Shown here one piece after another: positions 1 to 5,719 of a stretch of DNA of 11,645 nucleotides. Position numbers and translations under genes: made by a program. The notes beneath the pieces are model-generated. The model saw only the letters and a program-made list of their open reading frames with translations. It did not search any database and was not told where the DNA came from. Each line of letters opens with the position of its first letter. Positions within the stretch are counted from its first letter, which is position 1. The stretch comes from Clostridiales bacterium (GTDB lineage: Bacteria; Bacillota; Clostridia; Oscillospirales; Oscillospiraceae): assembly GCA_019421525.1 (NCBI GenBank), contig JAHZFC010000017.1, positions 10,304 to 21,948 on the forward strand. Direction: 5' to 3'.

Positions 1-296
1 ATGGCCTCCAGGGTAAAGCTGTCCCCCCCGATGCGCAGCAGGGCGGCCAGAGCGGCCCTGCGCAGCTCCAGGGTGTCGCTGGCCGGGCGGTAGGGCAGCA
101 GCTCCTCCACCCGCTCCAGGCCGAACTCCTCCGCCGTGGCCAGGCACATCTCCCGGCCGCTGTCCTCCAGGTGGTCCGCCCCCAGGTCCAGCTGTGCGCC
201 GTACACCGCCAGCTCCGCCCGGTTGATCCTCCCCTCCGACAGGTCGTAGACCCCCAGGGGCTGGAGCAGCTCCACCAAATAGGTCTCATATCCCAT
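1..296 (-). CDS. XkdU-like baseplate/tail protein (DUF2313 type), N-terminal part
   Basis: The first 98 codons of a gene that runs off the left edge of the window. It starts at ATG (296-294), 10 bases after the Baseplate J stop, with an AGGAGG sequence about 7 bases upstream. The visible protein begins MGYETYLVELLQPLGVYDL and continues with acidic, helical sequence (AELAVYGAQLDLGADHLEDS) and LLPYRPASDTLELRRAALAA. This pattern, an LLP-type start followed by a region with helices preceding a 'tail protein I'-like fold, and its position directly after Baseplate J, fit the PBSX XkdU / Mu gp48 group. These proteins connect the baseplate wedge to the fibres. Family assignment rests mostly on gene order. 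The C-terminal half is outside the window. Confidence 0.72.
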   Translation of the reverse strand, partial: MGYETYLVELLQPLGVYDLSEGRINRAELAVYGAQLDLGADHLEDSGREMCLATAEEFGLERVEELLPYRPASDTLELRRAALAALLRIGGDSFTLEA

Positions 297-306
297 GGTC
301 CGCCTC

Positions 307-1362
307 CTACTGCGCCTGTGTGACGGTCAGCGTCCCCAGCACCGGCAGCTGGGTGCCGGTGACCGCCACATCCGCCGCCGGCGCGGTGATGGTGCAGTTG
401 GCCACCTCCGGCAGTGTGAACACCAGGGCGGTGAGCTCCGCCAGACGCACGCTCTGCCCCAGCCGCTCCCCGGTGAACCACCCCTGGACCGCCGCCTCCG
501 CCTGGTCTGCCGCCTCTTCGCCGTCCACCCCCTCTGCCGCCTCCACCGTGATGGCCACATTGACCGTCACCGTGGTGGGGGCCAGCACCTGGACATCCAC
601 GGCGATCTCCCGCATGTCCTGGATGTGGTCCCCGATCTCCTCCAGCAGGTCATCCTCCGGCACCCCCGCCTGGGTGGCCACCACCACGTCCACTGTCCCC
701 ACCCCCCGGCTCCGGGGGACCACATGGGCAGCCACCACATCGGGGAAGGACAGGGCGGTCTGCTTGTAGTAGGCGGCGTTGGCTCCGTTGGCCAGCCGGG
801 CGTAGGTCTCCAGGATCCGCTCGCGCAGGCTCTCGTCGTCCTCCCGGTCCCGGCCGCCGGCAAAGGCCTCCGGGTTGACGCAGGCGGACACCGCTGTGGG
901 CGCCACCGCCATGATCAGGATGGTCCCCGCCGTCACATTGCCCGCCGCGCCCGCCTCCACCGCCTGGGCTTTCACATCCGCGTACAGCGCCCCCGCTTCG
1001 ATGGTCCCCGCCTCCACCGTCACGAAACGCAGCTGCCCGGCGGTCATGCACACCGTCCCCTGGGCGATGGGCACCGGGTTGTCCCGCGCCGCATCCACAG
1101 AAAACCGGATGATACCCTGGGCATAGTCCGCCTCCCGCCGGGTCACCCCCCGCAGCTGGCCGTGGAGGTCCAGCAGATCTCCCTCCGCCGTCTGGGGAAA
1201 GCACTGTTCCCTCGTCCACTCCGCCTGGGCGTACAGGCTGTACAGCTCCGCCGCCACCGCATAGAACCGGGCTGACAGGTCGCCCCCCTCTGCAACCGTC
1301 AGCCCCGTGCTCTGGGCGAACTGGCCGCACAGCCCCTGATAGATCTCCTCAATGGTCCTCAT
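307..1362 (-). CDS. Baseplate J-like wedge protein (XkdT-like)
   Basis: A 351-residue protein of the Baseplate J / gp47 family, which forms the wedge arms of the contractile-tail baseplate and links the central hub to the periphery. The typical sequence GGRDREDDESLRERI occurs at about residues 169-183, preceded by AGAAGNVTAGTI (about 137-148). Both are hallmark stretches of the family, and the length is usual for PBSX-type members. The N-terminus (MRTIEEIYQGLCGQFAQSTG) is the usual amphipathic start. ATG at 1362 follows an AGAAGGGG sequence, and the gene begins 13 bases after the gp25-like stop. It ends 10 bases before the XkdU-like gene, so the two are surely co-transcribed. No truncation or frameshift was seen. 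Confidence 0.93.
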   Translation of the reverse strand: MRTIEEIYQGLCGQFAQSTGLTVAEGGDLSARFYAVAAELYSLYAQAEWTREQCFPQTAEGDLLDLHGQLRGVTRREADYAQGIIRFSVDAARDNPVPIAQGTVCMTAGQLRFVTVEAGTIEAGALYADVKAQAVEAGAAGNVTAGTILIMAVAPTAVSACVNPEAFAGGRDREDDESLRERILETYARLANGANAAYYKQTALSFPDVVAAHVVPRSRGVGTVDVVVATQAGVPEDDLLEEIGDHIQDMREIAVDVQVLAPTTVTVNVAITVEAAEGVDGEEAADQAEAAVQGWFTGERLGQSVRLAELTALVFTLPEVANCTITAPAADVAVTGTQLPVLGTLTVTQAQ

Positions 1363-1375
1363 GCTCCATCCCCTT

Positions 1376-1729
1376 CTATATATCCACCGCCGCCGTCCAC
1401 GTCTGCCCGTCGGCGCTTTTCAGGCTCACGTCCACCCACAGCCGCTCCCCTGACTGCCGCACCGTCACCCCGGTGACGGCCAGCTCCCGCTCTCCGGACA
1501 GGGCCTCGGCCACATACTGCTGGGCCAGGCTCTCCCACTGCACGGGCTTGGCCCTCCTCAGCAGATAGAGCCGGCTGCCCAGCTCCGGCTGGAAGGGCAG
1601 GGCGCCCCGCCGGGCCGTGAGGCGGAACAGGACCCGGGCCAGCTTGGCCTCCATCCCCCGCAGGCCGGTCACTCCGCCGTGGCCGTCGGGCACATAGTCC
1701 CGGCCTTCCAACAGCAATTCCATCTCCAT
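1376..1729 (-). CDS. gp25/GPW-like baseplate wedge protein (XkdS-like)
   Basis: A 117-residue small wedge protein of the T4 gp25 / P2 gpW / XkdS kind, which sits near the sheath base and helps trigger sheath polymerisation and contraction. The characteristic short block LPFQPELGSRLYLL lies at about residues 44-57, where gp25 proteins have a conserved F-x-P-x-x-G-S stretch. The remainder is a helix followed by beta strands (LAVTGVTVRQSGERLWVDVS). Start ATG 1729 follows a G-rich stretch (GGGGGG); a second in-frame ATG two codons later at 1723 cannot be excluded. It lies between the spike and Baseplate J genes, the standard place, with gaps of 5 and 13 bases. Assignment as gp25-like is firm; the exact subfamily is inferred. 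Confidence 0.85.
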   Translation of the reverse strand: MEMELLLEGRDYVPDGHGGVTGLRGMEAKLARVLFRLTARRGALPFQPELGSRLYLLRRAKPVQWESLAQQYVAEALSGERELAVTGVTVRQSGERLWVDVSLKSADGQTWTAAVDI

Positions 1730-1734
1730 CCCCC

Positions 1735-2130
1735 CTAGCCCATCATCATGGCCACGATCCGGGCGATCAGCTCCTCCAGCTTCTCCCCGTTGACATAGAC
1801 CTGGCCCATGAGGTCGATCCGCTCACCGGTCAGCTCCGCTCCCTCCGATGTCAGCGCCAGACTGCTGTCCTCGCTCTCCACCGTCACCTGGTCCGGGGCC
1901 GCCTGGTCCTGGCGCACCCCCACTACGCAGGGGATCTCCCCCCGCCCCTGGATGACCAGCGCCTTCTGGTCCACCCGGGGCGTCCAGCGGTAGCCTCCCG
2001 GGGCATAGACCTCCAGGCCCCGGCGCTCACTGTCCAGCAGCACCGCCACCTGCTCGCCGCCAATGGTCACCTTGCCCACCTGGCCCTCGCCCTCCTGGTT
2101 TGGCCTGCGCTGATATCTTCCCAGCCACAT
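1735..2130 (-). CDS. Baseplate spike protein (gpV/gp45-like, small)
   Basis: A 131-residue protein in the position of the baseplate spike, between hub and gp25-like genes. The first 70 residues look like an OB-fold (GQVGKVTIGGEQVAVLLDSE, then YRWTPRVDQKALVIQGRGE). The second part is a run of short beta repeats (DQVTVESEDSSLALTSEGAE, then LTGERIDLMGQVYVNG), as expected for a trimeric beta-helix needle. The end, GEKLEELIARIVAMMMG, is a predicted helix rather than a metal-tipped point. It is shorter than P2 gpV (211 residues), so the needle would be short. ATG 2130 follows a GTGAAGGGAT sequence. An alternative is an XkdR/DUF2577-type protein, which occupies the same slot in PBSX; I prefer spike because of the beta-repeat half. 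Confidence 0.72.
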   Translation of the reverse strand: MWLGRYQRRPNQEGEGQVGKVTIGGEQVAVLLDSERRGLEVYAPGGYRWTPRVDQKALVIQGRGEIPCVVGVRQDQAAPDQVTVESEDSSLALTSEGAELTGERIDLMGQVYVNGEKLEELIARIVAMMMG

Positions 2131-2143
2131 ATCCCTTCACCTC

Positions 2144-3094
2144 TCACCAGATCGCATCCTGTTCCCCCAGCTCCATCCGGGTGTACAGCCCCTCTCCGCT
2201 GCACGTCACCTGGACCTGGGCCGCCCGGTAGGTGCCGTTGGCCCCGAAGCCCTCCCGGGCCACCCTTACCAGCTGGCCCGGCTGGACGAAGAAGCCGCCC
2301 GCCGCCGTGAGGGTACACCGCCTGCGCCCGCTCTGGGATGCCCGGAGCTGGTACTGCGCCGTATACCGCATGGCCGCCGTCCCTGTGGTGTTGGGCACGG
2401 AGACCACCCGGCAGGCCCGCCCGCCCTGGGCGGCAAAGTCCTCGTCCGTCACCGTCTGGCTCACCCCGGCCGTCCTCTGGCGCACCACCACCTGGCTGAG
2501 CACCCCGTACCGGTCATGCCGGTACTCCAGGGCGGACACCGCCACCGTGTCGTCCACCACCAGCGCCTGGCCATCCTCCGGCGGGTCCAGCAGCAGCTGT
2601 CCCATCCGGTCGAACCGGGGCGTCACGCCGTTATAGTAGCGCAGGTACTCCTCCACCACGCTCCACTCGCTCACCCCGCTGGTGACGTGGAAGGCGCGCA
2701 CCGGCTCCAGCCCCCCGCCTCCCACCGTTTCGATGCCGTAGGGGGATACATGGTCGGCCACGATGTCCGCCCAGGTGGCCTGCTGGTACTCCACCGGCAG
2801 GGCCTCGTTGTCCAGCAGCAGCGCCGCCATCCCCCGGCCGGACAGCTCCAGCCTTCCGCCCCTGCTGTCCGCCGCGCAGGCGTACTCGTCCACCACGCCT
2901 GTGAACACCCGCTCCCCCTCGTGGTGGGCATAAAAGCGGCAGGCTCCCTCCAGGGCCAGCTCCTGCCCCATCTCCCACAGGCAGGTGATCTCAAAGCTGT
3001 CGCAGGGCGTTCCCATCCCATAGCGGAAGGTCCACTCTGTCACTGTGGGCAGCTGGATGGTGCTCCCCTCTCCGGTCGTCACACAGCACTCCAT
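2144..3094 (-). CDS. Baseplate hub protein (XkdQ / gpD-like)
   Basis: A 316-residue hub protein that would form the trimeric or hexameric ring between the tail tube and the spike (P2 gpD / T4 gp27 / XkdQ group). Visible features are an N-terminal tube-like beta domain (STIQLPTVTEWTFRYG, then DSFEITCLWEMGQEL), the stretch FTGVVDEYACAADSRGGRLE followed by LSGRGMAALLLDNEALPVEY (typical of the family, 'SGRG-AALLLDNEA'), and a later TLTAAGGFFVQPGQLVRV stretch near the C-terminus. The frame stays open upstream to 3205, but I chose ATG 3094: it overlaps the LysM stop as TGATG, has GGTGGGC just upstream, and the extra upstream residues are only the shadow of the LysM gene. Translation is probably coupled to that gene. 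Confidence 0.87.
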   Translation of the reverse strand: MECCVTTGEGSTIQLPTVTEWTFRYGMGTPCDSFEITCLWEMGQELALEGACRFYAHHEGERVFTGVVDEYACAADSRGGRLELSGRGMAALLLDNEALPVEYQQATWADIVADHVSPYGIETVGGGGLEPVRAFHVTSGVSEWSVVEEYLRYYNGVTPRFDRMGQLLLDPPEDGQALVVDDTVAVSALEYRHDRYGVLSQVVVRQRTAGVSQTVTDEDFAAQGGRACRVVSVPNTTGTAAMRYTAQYQLRASQSGRRRCTLTAAGGFFVQPGQLVRVAREGFGANGTYRAAQVQVTCSGEGLYTRMELGEQDAIW

Positions 3095-3687
3095 CAGCCC
3101 ACCTGCACCTTCTGCCCGATCGTGATCAGATTGGGGTTCCTGATCTGGCTGTTCCACGCCAGCAGGGACTCCAGGCTCACTCCATAGGTGTTGGCGATCG
3201 CCCACAGGGTATCCCCCTGGACCACGGTGTGATACTGCTCCTGTCCGGTCCCGGCGGTCCCGCCGCCTATGGTCCCGCTCTGGCTGTCTCCGCCGCTGTC
3301 CTCCGCCACCTGCCGCTCCATCTGGCTGGACACGCTGGGGTCCACCTCCCAGAACTCAAAGGAGTAGCGCACATAGTCGCTGCGCGGCTCCTGCTCCACC
3401 TCCAGCCCCACGAACCACGCCGTGGTGGCCACCCAAATAGGATGGACCAGCACCCCCGGCGTCTCCTCGTAGAACACAGTGGCCAGCTCCTTGAACTTGT
3501 CGTAGGCCCCCTCGCCCACGAACTCCCCCTCGCCCTTGAACACCCGCCGGGTCTGACCCAGGCTCTGCAAAAAGTGCCGGCCAAAGGGGACCTTGTACAC
3601 CGCCATCTTCCGCTCATAGGTGATGGTGTACACCCTGGGGTTGTGAGGCCACACAAAGGTCTTGAATGTCATCGGCGACAGATCCAC
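3094..3687 (-). CDS. Tail/baseplate LysM protein (XkdP-like, DNA-circularisation N-terminal type)
   Basis: A 197-residue protein with two parts. Residues 1 to about 120 resemble the N-terminal domain of the XkdP / phage 'DNA circularisation' family (MTFKTFVWPHNPRVYTITYE, FLQSLGQTRRVFKGEGEFVG). Residues 152-196 are a LysM domain (YHTVVQGDTLWAIANTYG, then LESLLAWN and LITIGQKVQVG). The two are separated by a Gly/Ser/Thr-rich linker (GGDSQSGTIGGGTAGTG). In contractile tails this protein (T4 gp53 / XkdP relative) clamps the hub and baseplate core. The LysM fold here is structural and does not prove cell-wall binding. The start is GTG 3687, because a strong GAGAGGGGGAGC lies just upstream; ATG 3672 is the alternative. 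The stop shares one base with the hub ATG. Confidence 0.92.
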   Translation of the reverse strand: MDLSPMTFKTFVWPHNPRVYTITYERKMAVYKVPFGRHFLQSLGQTRRVFKGEGEFVGEGAYDKFKELATVFYEETPGVLVHPIWVATTAWFVGLEVEQEPRSDYVRYSFEFWEVDPSVSSQMERQVAEDSGGDSQSGTIGGGTAGTGQEQYHTVVQGDTLWAIANTYGVSLESLLAWNSQIRNPNLITIGQKVQVG

Positions 3688-3700
3688 GCCGCTCCCCCTC

Positions 3701-4486
3701 TCAATAAAGCTCCATGGCGCCGTCGTAGCGCCTGCTGTCCCGCCGCACCGCCCGGTCCAGCTCGTCCACGGTCAGGGAGGGTGCCCCGGCGGTCATCTGG
3801 CGGTCTGTGGTGGTGCCCCGGGCGACGCTGGCAGTACGCACCGCCCGCTCCGTCTTTACCACCGACTGGTACAGGCCCAGGGCGTTCCACACGCTCCCTG
3901 TCTCCGCCACCCCGGCCATCTCCAGCCGGGGCAGCTCTCCCCAGCCCGACCGTGCAGCGCCGCCGAGTCCGCTGTCCCGGTCCTTCTCCCCCATCTCCGA
4001 CCTGTCCCTGTCCGCTGTGGTCCACCGCCGCCTGAGGTCTAGGTCAGGTCCGCTGTCCCTCCGGACCTGACCCCCGGCCTGGAGCGCCAGCCAGTCTACC
4101 CCGCTGCCAGAGGCGGTCCCCTCTCCCCGCCTCAGGCGCTCTGTGAGGCCGTCCGCGTTCTCCCGCTCTGTTCCCAGGCTTCGCCCACTCCGGCCGCCGT
4201 CCCAGGGCGGGAGATCCGCTCTCCCGCCCTGGGTCTCGCCCTGGTCTGTCCCGGGCTCCGCGTCCCCGGCTGACATCCGCTCCAGCCAGGCGGTCTGCAG
4301 GCCCTCCCCTTCCAGGCGGCCGTCCTCGATCTCACTGTCTTGGGAGCGCTCCCCCTCCGCTCCCCCTCCGGTCTGGCCTCTCCCGGCGGCCAGGCCCAGA
4401 TCCGCAGGCCCCAGCTCCCAGCTCAGGGCCTCCTCTTCCTCCTCCTGTGTCACCAGCTCCAGCAGCAGCTCCAGCTGATCGGTCAT
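3701..4486 (-). CDS. Hydrophilic protein of unknown function in the tape-measure position
   Basis: A 261-residue protein that I do not recognise. It starts with an acidic amphipathic helix (MTDQLELLLELVTQEEEEEA). A long low-complexity, apparently disordered middle rich in Gly, Arg, Glu, Asp and Ser follows, broken by small Trp-containing hydrophobic islands (TAWLERM, DWLALQAG, SGWGELPRLEM, SVWNALGLYQSV). It ends with SLTVDELDRAVRRDSRRYDG and the tail AMELY, which looks folded. There are no membrane segments, no long heptad coiled coil and no lytic domain, so it does not look like an ordinary tape measure, although that is the gene expected here. It starts at ATG 4486, overlapping the stop of the frameshifted chaperone as ATGA, with GGAGGGCGGAGG upstream. 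It is surely a real gene given the coupling and spacing. It could be a very short tape measure, a tape-measure remnant, or a separate accessory protein. Confidence 0.72.
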   Translation of the reverse strand: MTDQLELLLELVTQEEEEEALSWELGPADLGLAAGRGQTGGGAEGERSQDSEIEDGRLEGEGLQTAWLERMSAGDAEPGTDQGETQGGRADLPPWDGGRSGRSLGTERENADGLTERLRRGEGTASGSGVDWLALQAGGQVRRDSGPDLDLRRRWTTADRDRSEMGEKDRDSGLGGAARSGWGELPRLEMAGVAETGSVWNALGLYQSVVKTERAVRTASVARGTTTDRQMTAGAPSLTVDELDRAVRRDSRRYDGAMELY

Positions 4487-4770
4487 CCTCCGCCCTCCTT
4501 CATGGCCTGGAACCGGGCCAGGTCAAAGCTCTGGTTCCACCCCGTGCCCGCTGTGGGCCGGCCGCACACCGGGCAGTGCTCCCGCTCCGCCTCGGCCCGG
4601 CACTCAGGGCACATCTGCTCCAGCTCCTCCTCCCGGTCCAGCACCAGGTTGAGGGCGCACCACAGGTAGTCCCGGTCGGTCATCTCCCGGGCCCGCGCCT
4701 CTGTGGGCAGCGCCCCAAAAGCGCGGAGCACACGCCATTGAAGGCGCGCGTAAGGCGTGTGCTCCAGCCT
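4483..4770 (-). CDS. -1 frameshift extension of the tail assembly chaperone, with zinc-ribbon Cys pairs
   Basis: The -1 reading frame entered after slippage on A AAA AAA. It supplies 95 residues after chaperone residue 113, giving a fusion of about 208 residues. The frame is open and protein-like immediately after the slip (LRAFGALPTEARAREMTDRD), well before any good start codon. It contains two CxxC pairs, CPEC and CPVC separated by 8 residues, that look like a zinc ribbon or knuckle. It ends FDLARFQAMKEGGG at a TGA that overlaps the next gene's ATG. Known precedent: lambda gpG/gpGT and the equivalent P2, Mu and PBSX-type chaperones make a longer form by frameshifting. Alternative: a separate 66-residue protein from ATG 4683 (4683-4483), which overlaps the short-form stop as ATGA. 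Both products may be made. Confidence 0.78.
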   Translation of the reverse strand, partial: RLEHTPYARLQWRVLRAFGALPTEARAREMTDRDYLWCALNLVLDREEELEQMCPECRAEAEREHCPVCGRPTAGTGWNQSFDLARFQAMKEGGG

Positions 4771-5108
4771 TTTTTTAGCTGCTGTACCTCATCCCCGCTG
4801 TCCTGGGGGGATGGGCAGTACCGCCGGTCGAACTCCCCCCACACCTGGCTGAGCCGGGCGATCTCCTCCACCCGCAGGCTCTCCAGCACCGCCCGGCCGG
4901 AGGGGAACACCGGCTTGCCGTCCCGCTCCAGCGCCCGGGCCAGCAGGCAGGCGTTGGAGCACAGCGCCCGCTCCCGGTCCCCCTGGGCCAGCTCCTCCGC
5001 CTCCCGCCGGGCCTCCAGGACCTCCATGGCGGTCAGCAGACGAAGGGTCTCCCCCTCTTCGATCTGCATCTCTCTGGGCCCGGCCAAAAAGTCCAGCAGT
5101 CTGTCCAT
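4680..5108 (-). CDS. Tail assembly chaperone, zero-frame short form (XkdN-like)
   Basis: A 142-residue, mostly helical acidic protein (MDRLLDFLAGPREMQIEEGE, then EVLEARREAEELAQGDRERA). It lies right after the tail tube, where XkdN-type tail assembly chaperones are encoded. Such proteins keep the tape measure soluble and help tube subunits polymerise. The lysine pair at residues 112-113 is encoded by the slippery run. Beyond it, the zero-frame tail (GWSTRLTRAFNGVCSALLGR, then CPQRRGPGR) is basic and looks unconstrained compared with the -1 frame. ATG 5108 was chosen because AGGAGG lies 8 bases upstream; ATG 5114 is only 2 bases from it. The stop TGA (4682-4680) overlaps an in-frame ATG of the -1 frame. 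Confidence 0.82.
   Translation of the reverse strand: MDRLLDFLAGPREMQIEEGETLRLLTAMEVLEARREAEELAQGDRERALCSNACLLARALERDGKPVFPSGRAVLESLRVEEIARLSQVWGEFDRRYCPSPQDSGDEVQQLKKGWSTRLTRAFNGVCSALLGRCPQRRGPGR
4725..4765 (-). promoter_or_regulatory. Frameshift-stimulating hairpin, perfect 12-bp stem
   Basis: Perfect inverted repeat GGAGCACACGCC (4765-4754) and GGCGTGTGCTCC (4736-4725) with a 17-base loop, starting 4 bases after the slippery heptamer. A very stable, GC-rich stem just downstream of a slippery run is the standard stimulator of -1 frameshifting. The spacer is slightly shorter than the usual 5-9 bases. Read on the plus strand, the same stem is followed by 7 T and would resemble an intrinsic terminator for antisense transcripts. 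Confidence 0.8.
4770..4776 (-). promoter_or_regulatory. Slippery heptamer A AAA AAA for -1 programmed ribosomal frameshifting
   Basis: Seven consecutive A on the transcribed minus strand in zero-frame phase CTA AAA AAA GGC, an exact X XXY YYZ heptamer. Both tRNA-Lys can re-pair after moving back one base. It joins the short chaperone frame to the -1 frame that is open to 4483. Confidence 0.85.
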
Positions 5109-5127
5109 CCTCATCCCCTCCTCATGC

Positions 5128-5523
5128 TCAGGCGCTCACTTCCACCCGCTTGGACGCGATCACCGTCAGCTTCTCCGCCACCATGGCGCCCAGCTCGGCG
5201 CTCTCCTGGATGGCGCTCCAGTGGCAGCCGGAGTAGATCACCCGCCGGTCCGGCTTACAGATCACCAGGGAGAAGTCCTTCATCCCATAGAAGTCCAGTC
5301 CGTCGGCGATCGCGCTCTCCGTGACATACAGCCGCGTCAGCTCGATCACATGGCTCTGGGGCCCCTGGATGGTAGCCACCGGCTCGTCCTCGCCGAAGGC
5401 CTCCACCGCCGTGCTCGTCCGGGTGGCCTTGCAGGAGTAGCTCTGTACCACCGCCACCTTTTTACCGTCCAGCTCCAGATAGATGTCGCTGCTGGTGGGA
5501 AATCCCGCGACACTTGTGCTCAT
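5128..5523 (-). CDS. Tail tube protein (XkdM-like)
   Basis: A 131-residue protein forming the inner tube of the contractile tail, through which DNA passes. It is beta-rich, as expected for a tube-fold subunit: MSTSVAGFPTSSDIYLELDG, then KKVAVVQSYSCKATRTSTAV with the typical EAFGEDEPVATIQGPQSHVI, and a C-terminal KLTVIASKRVEVSA strand. The length is usual for PBSX-type tube proteins. ATG 5523 was chosen because GGAGGG lies a proper 8-9 bases upstream; ATG 5538 would have its site almost touching. It follows the sheath gene after an unusually long structured gap and precedes the chaperone by 19 bases, the standard sheath-tube-chaperone order. Confidence 0.9.
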   Translation of the reverse strand: MSTSVAGFPTSSDIYLELDGKKVAVVQSYSCKATRTSTAVEAFGEDEPVATIQGPQSHVIELTRLYVTESAIADGLDFYGMKDFSLVICKPDRRVIYSGCHWSAIQESAELGAMVAEKLTVIASKRVEVSA

Positions 5524-5565
5524 CCTTGATCCCTCCATATCCTCTCAAAAGCCTTGCTGAAGTCC

Positions 5566-5718
5566 GCGGCGCGCACGCCGCAGATCATATGTGATCTGTG
5601 TTTTGCCGCCACATATGCGTGGCGAAGCACATCTCTCAGTCCGCATGCGTTCCAGCGAAGCGAGTGCGGCACAGCGGACTGCATCCTTTCGCCGGAAAAA
5701 CCCTTGTCTTTTTCGGCG
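5566..5718 (-). repeat. Non-coding gap with five consecutive hairpins between sheath and tube genes
   Basis: About 155 bases with five back-to-back inverted repeats. 5566-5581 has a 6-bp stem GCGGCG/CGCCGC. 5581-5598 has a 7-bp stem CAGATCA/TGATCTG. 5607-5624 has a 6-bp stem CGCCAC/GTGGCG. 5637-5681 has an 8-bp stem CAGTCCGC/GCGGACTG, with the palindrome CGCATGCG inside. 5690-5718 has a 10-bp stem CGCCG+AAAAA/TTTTT+CGGCG, with one bulge. The base composition is less GC-skewed than the flanking genes. Small open frames across it have no ribosome site and do not resemble known proteins. It may be a palindromic interspersed repeat (REP/MITE-like) that entered the operon, or an RNA element that processes or stabilises the tail mRNA. 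No long U-run follows the hairpins on the minus strand, so it is not a clear terminator. Confidence 0.6.
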
Positions 5719-5719
5719 C

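Noticed and set aside
3094..3205. A longer N-terminus for the hub protein, starting at 3205
   Set aside because: The extra residues lie wholly inside the LysM gene in another frame and are Gln/Pro/Asp-rich. The TGATG junction at 3094 gives a normal start with coupling.
4483..4731. An independent gene starting at GTG 4731
   Set aside because: That GTG has no ribosome site and lies within the frameshift stem arm. The frame is better explained as the -1 extension, or at most re-initiation at ATG 4683.
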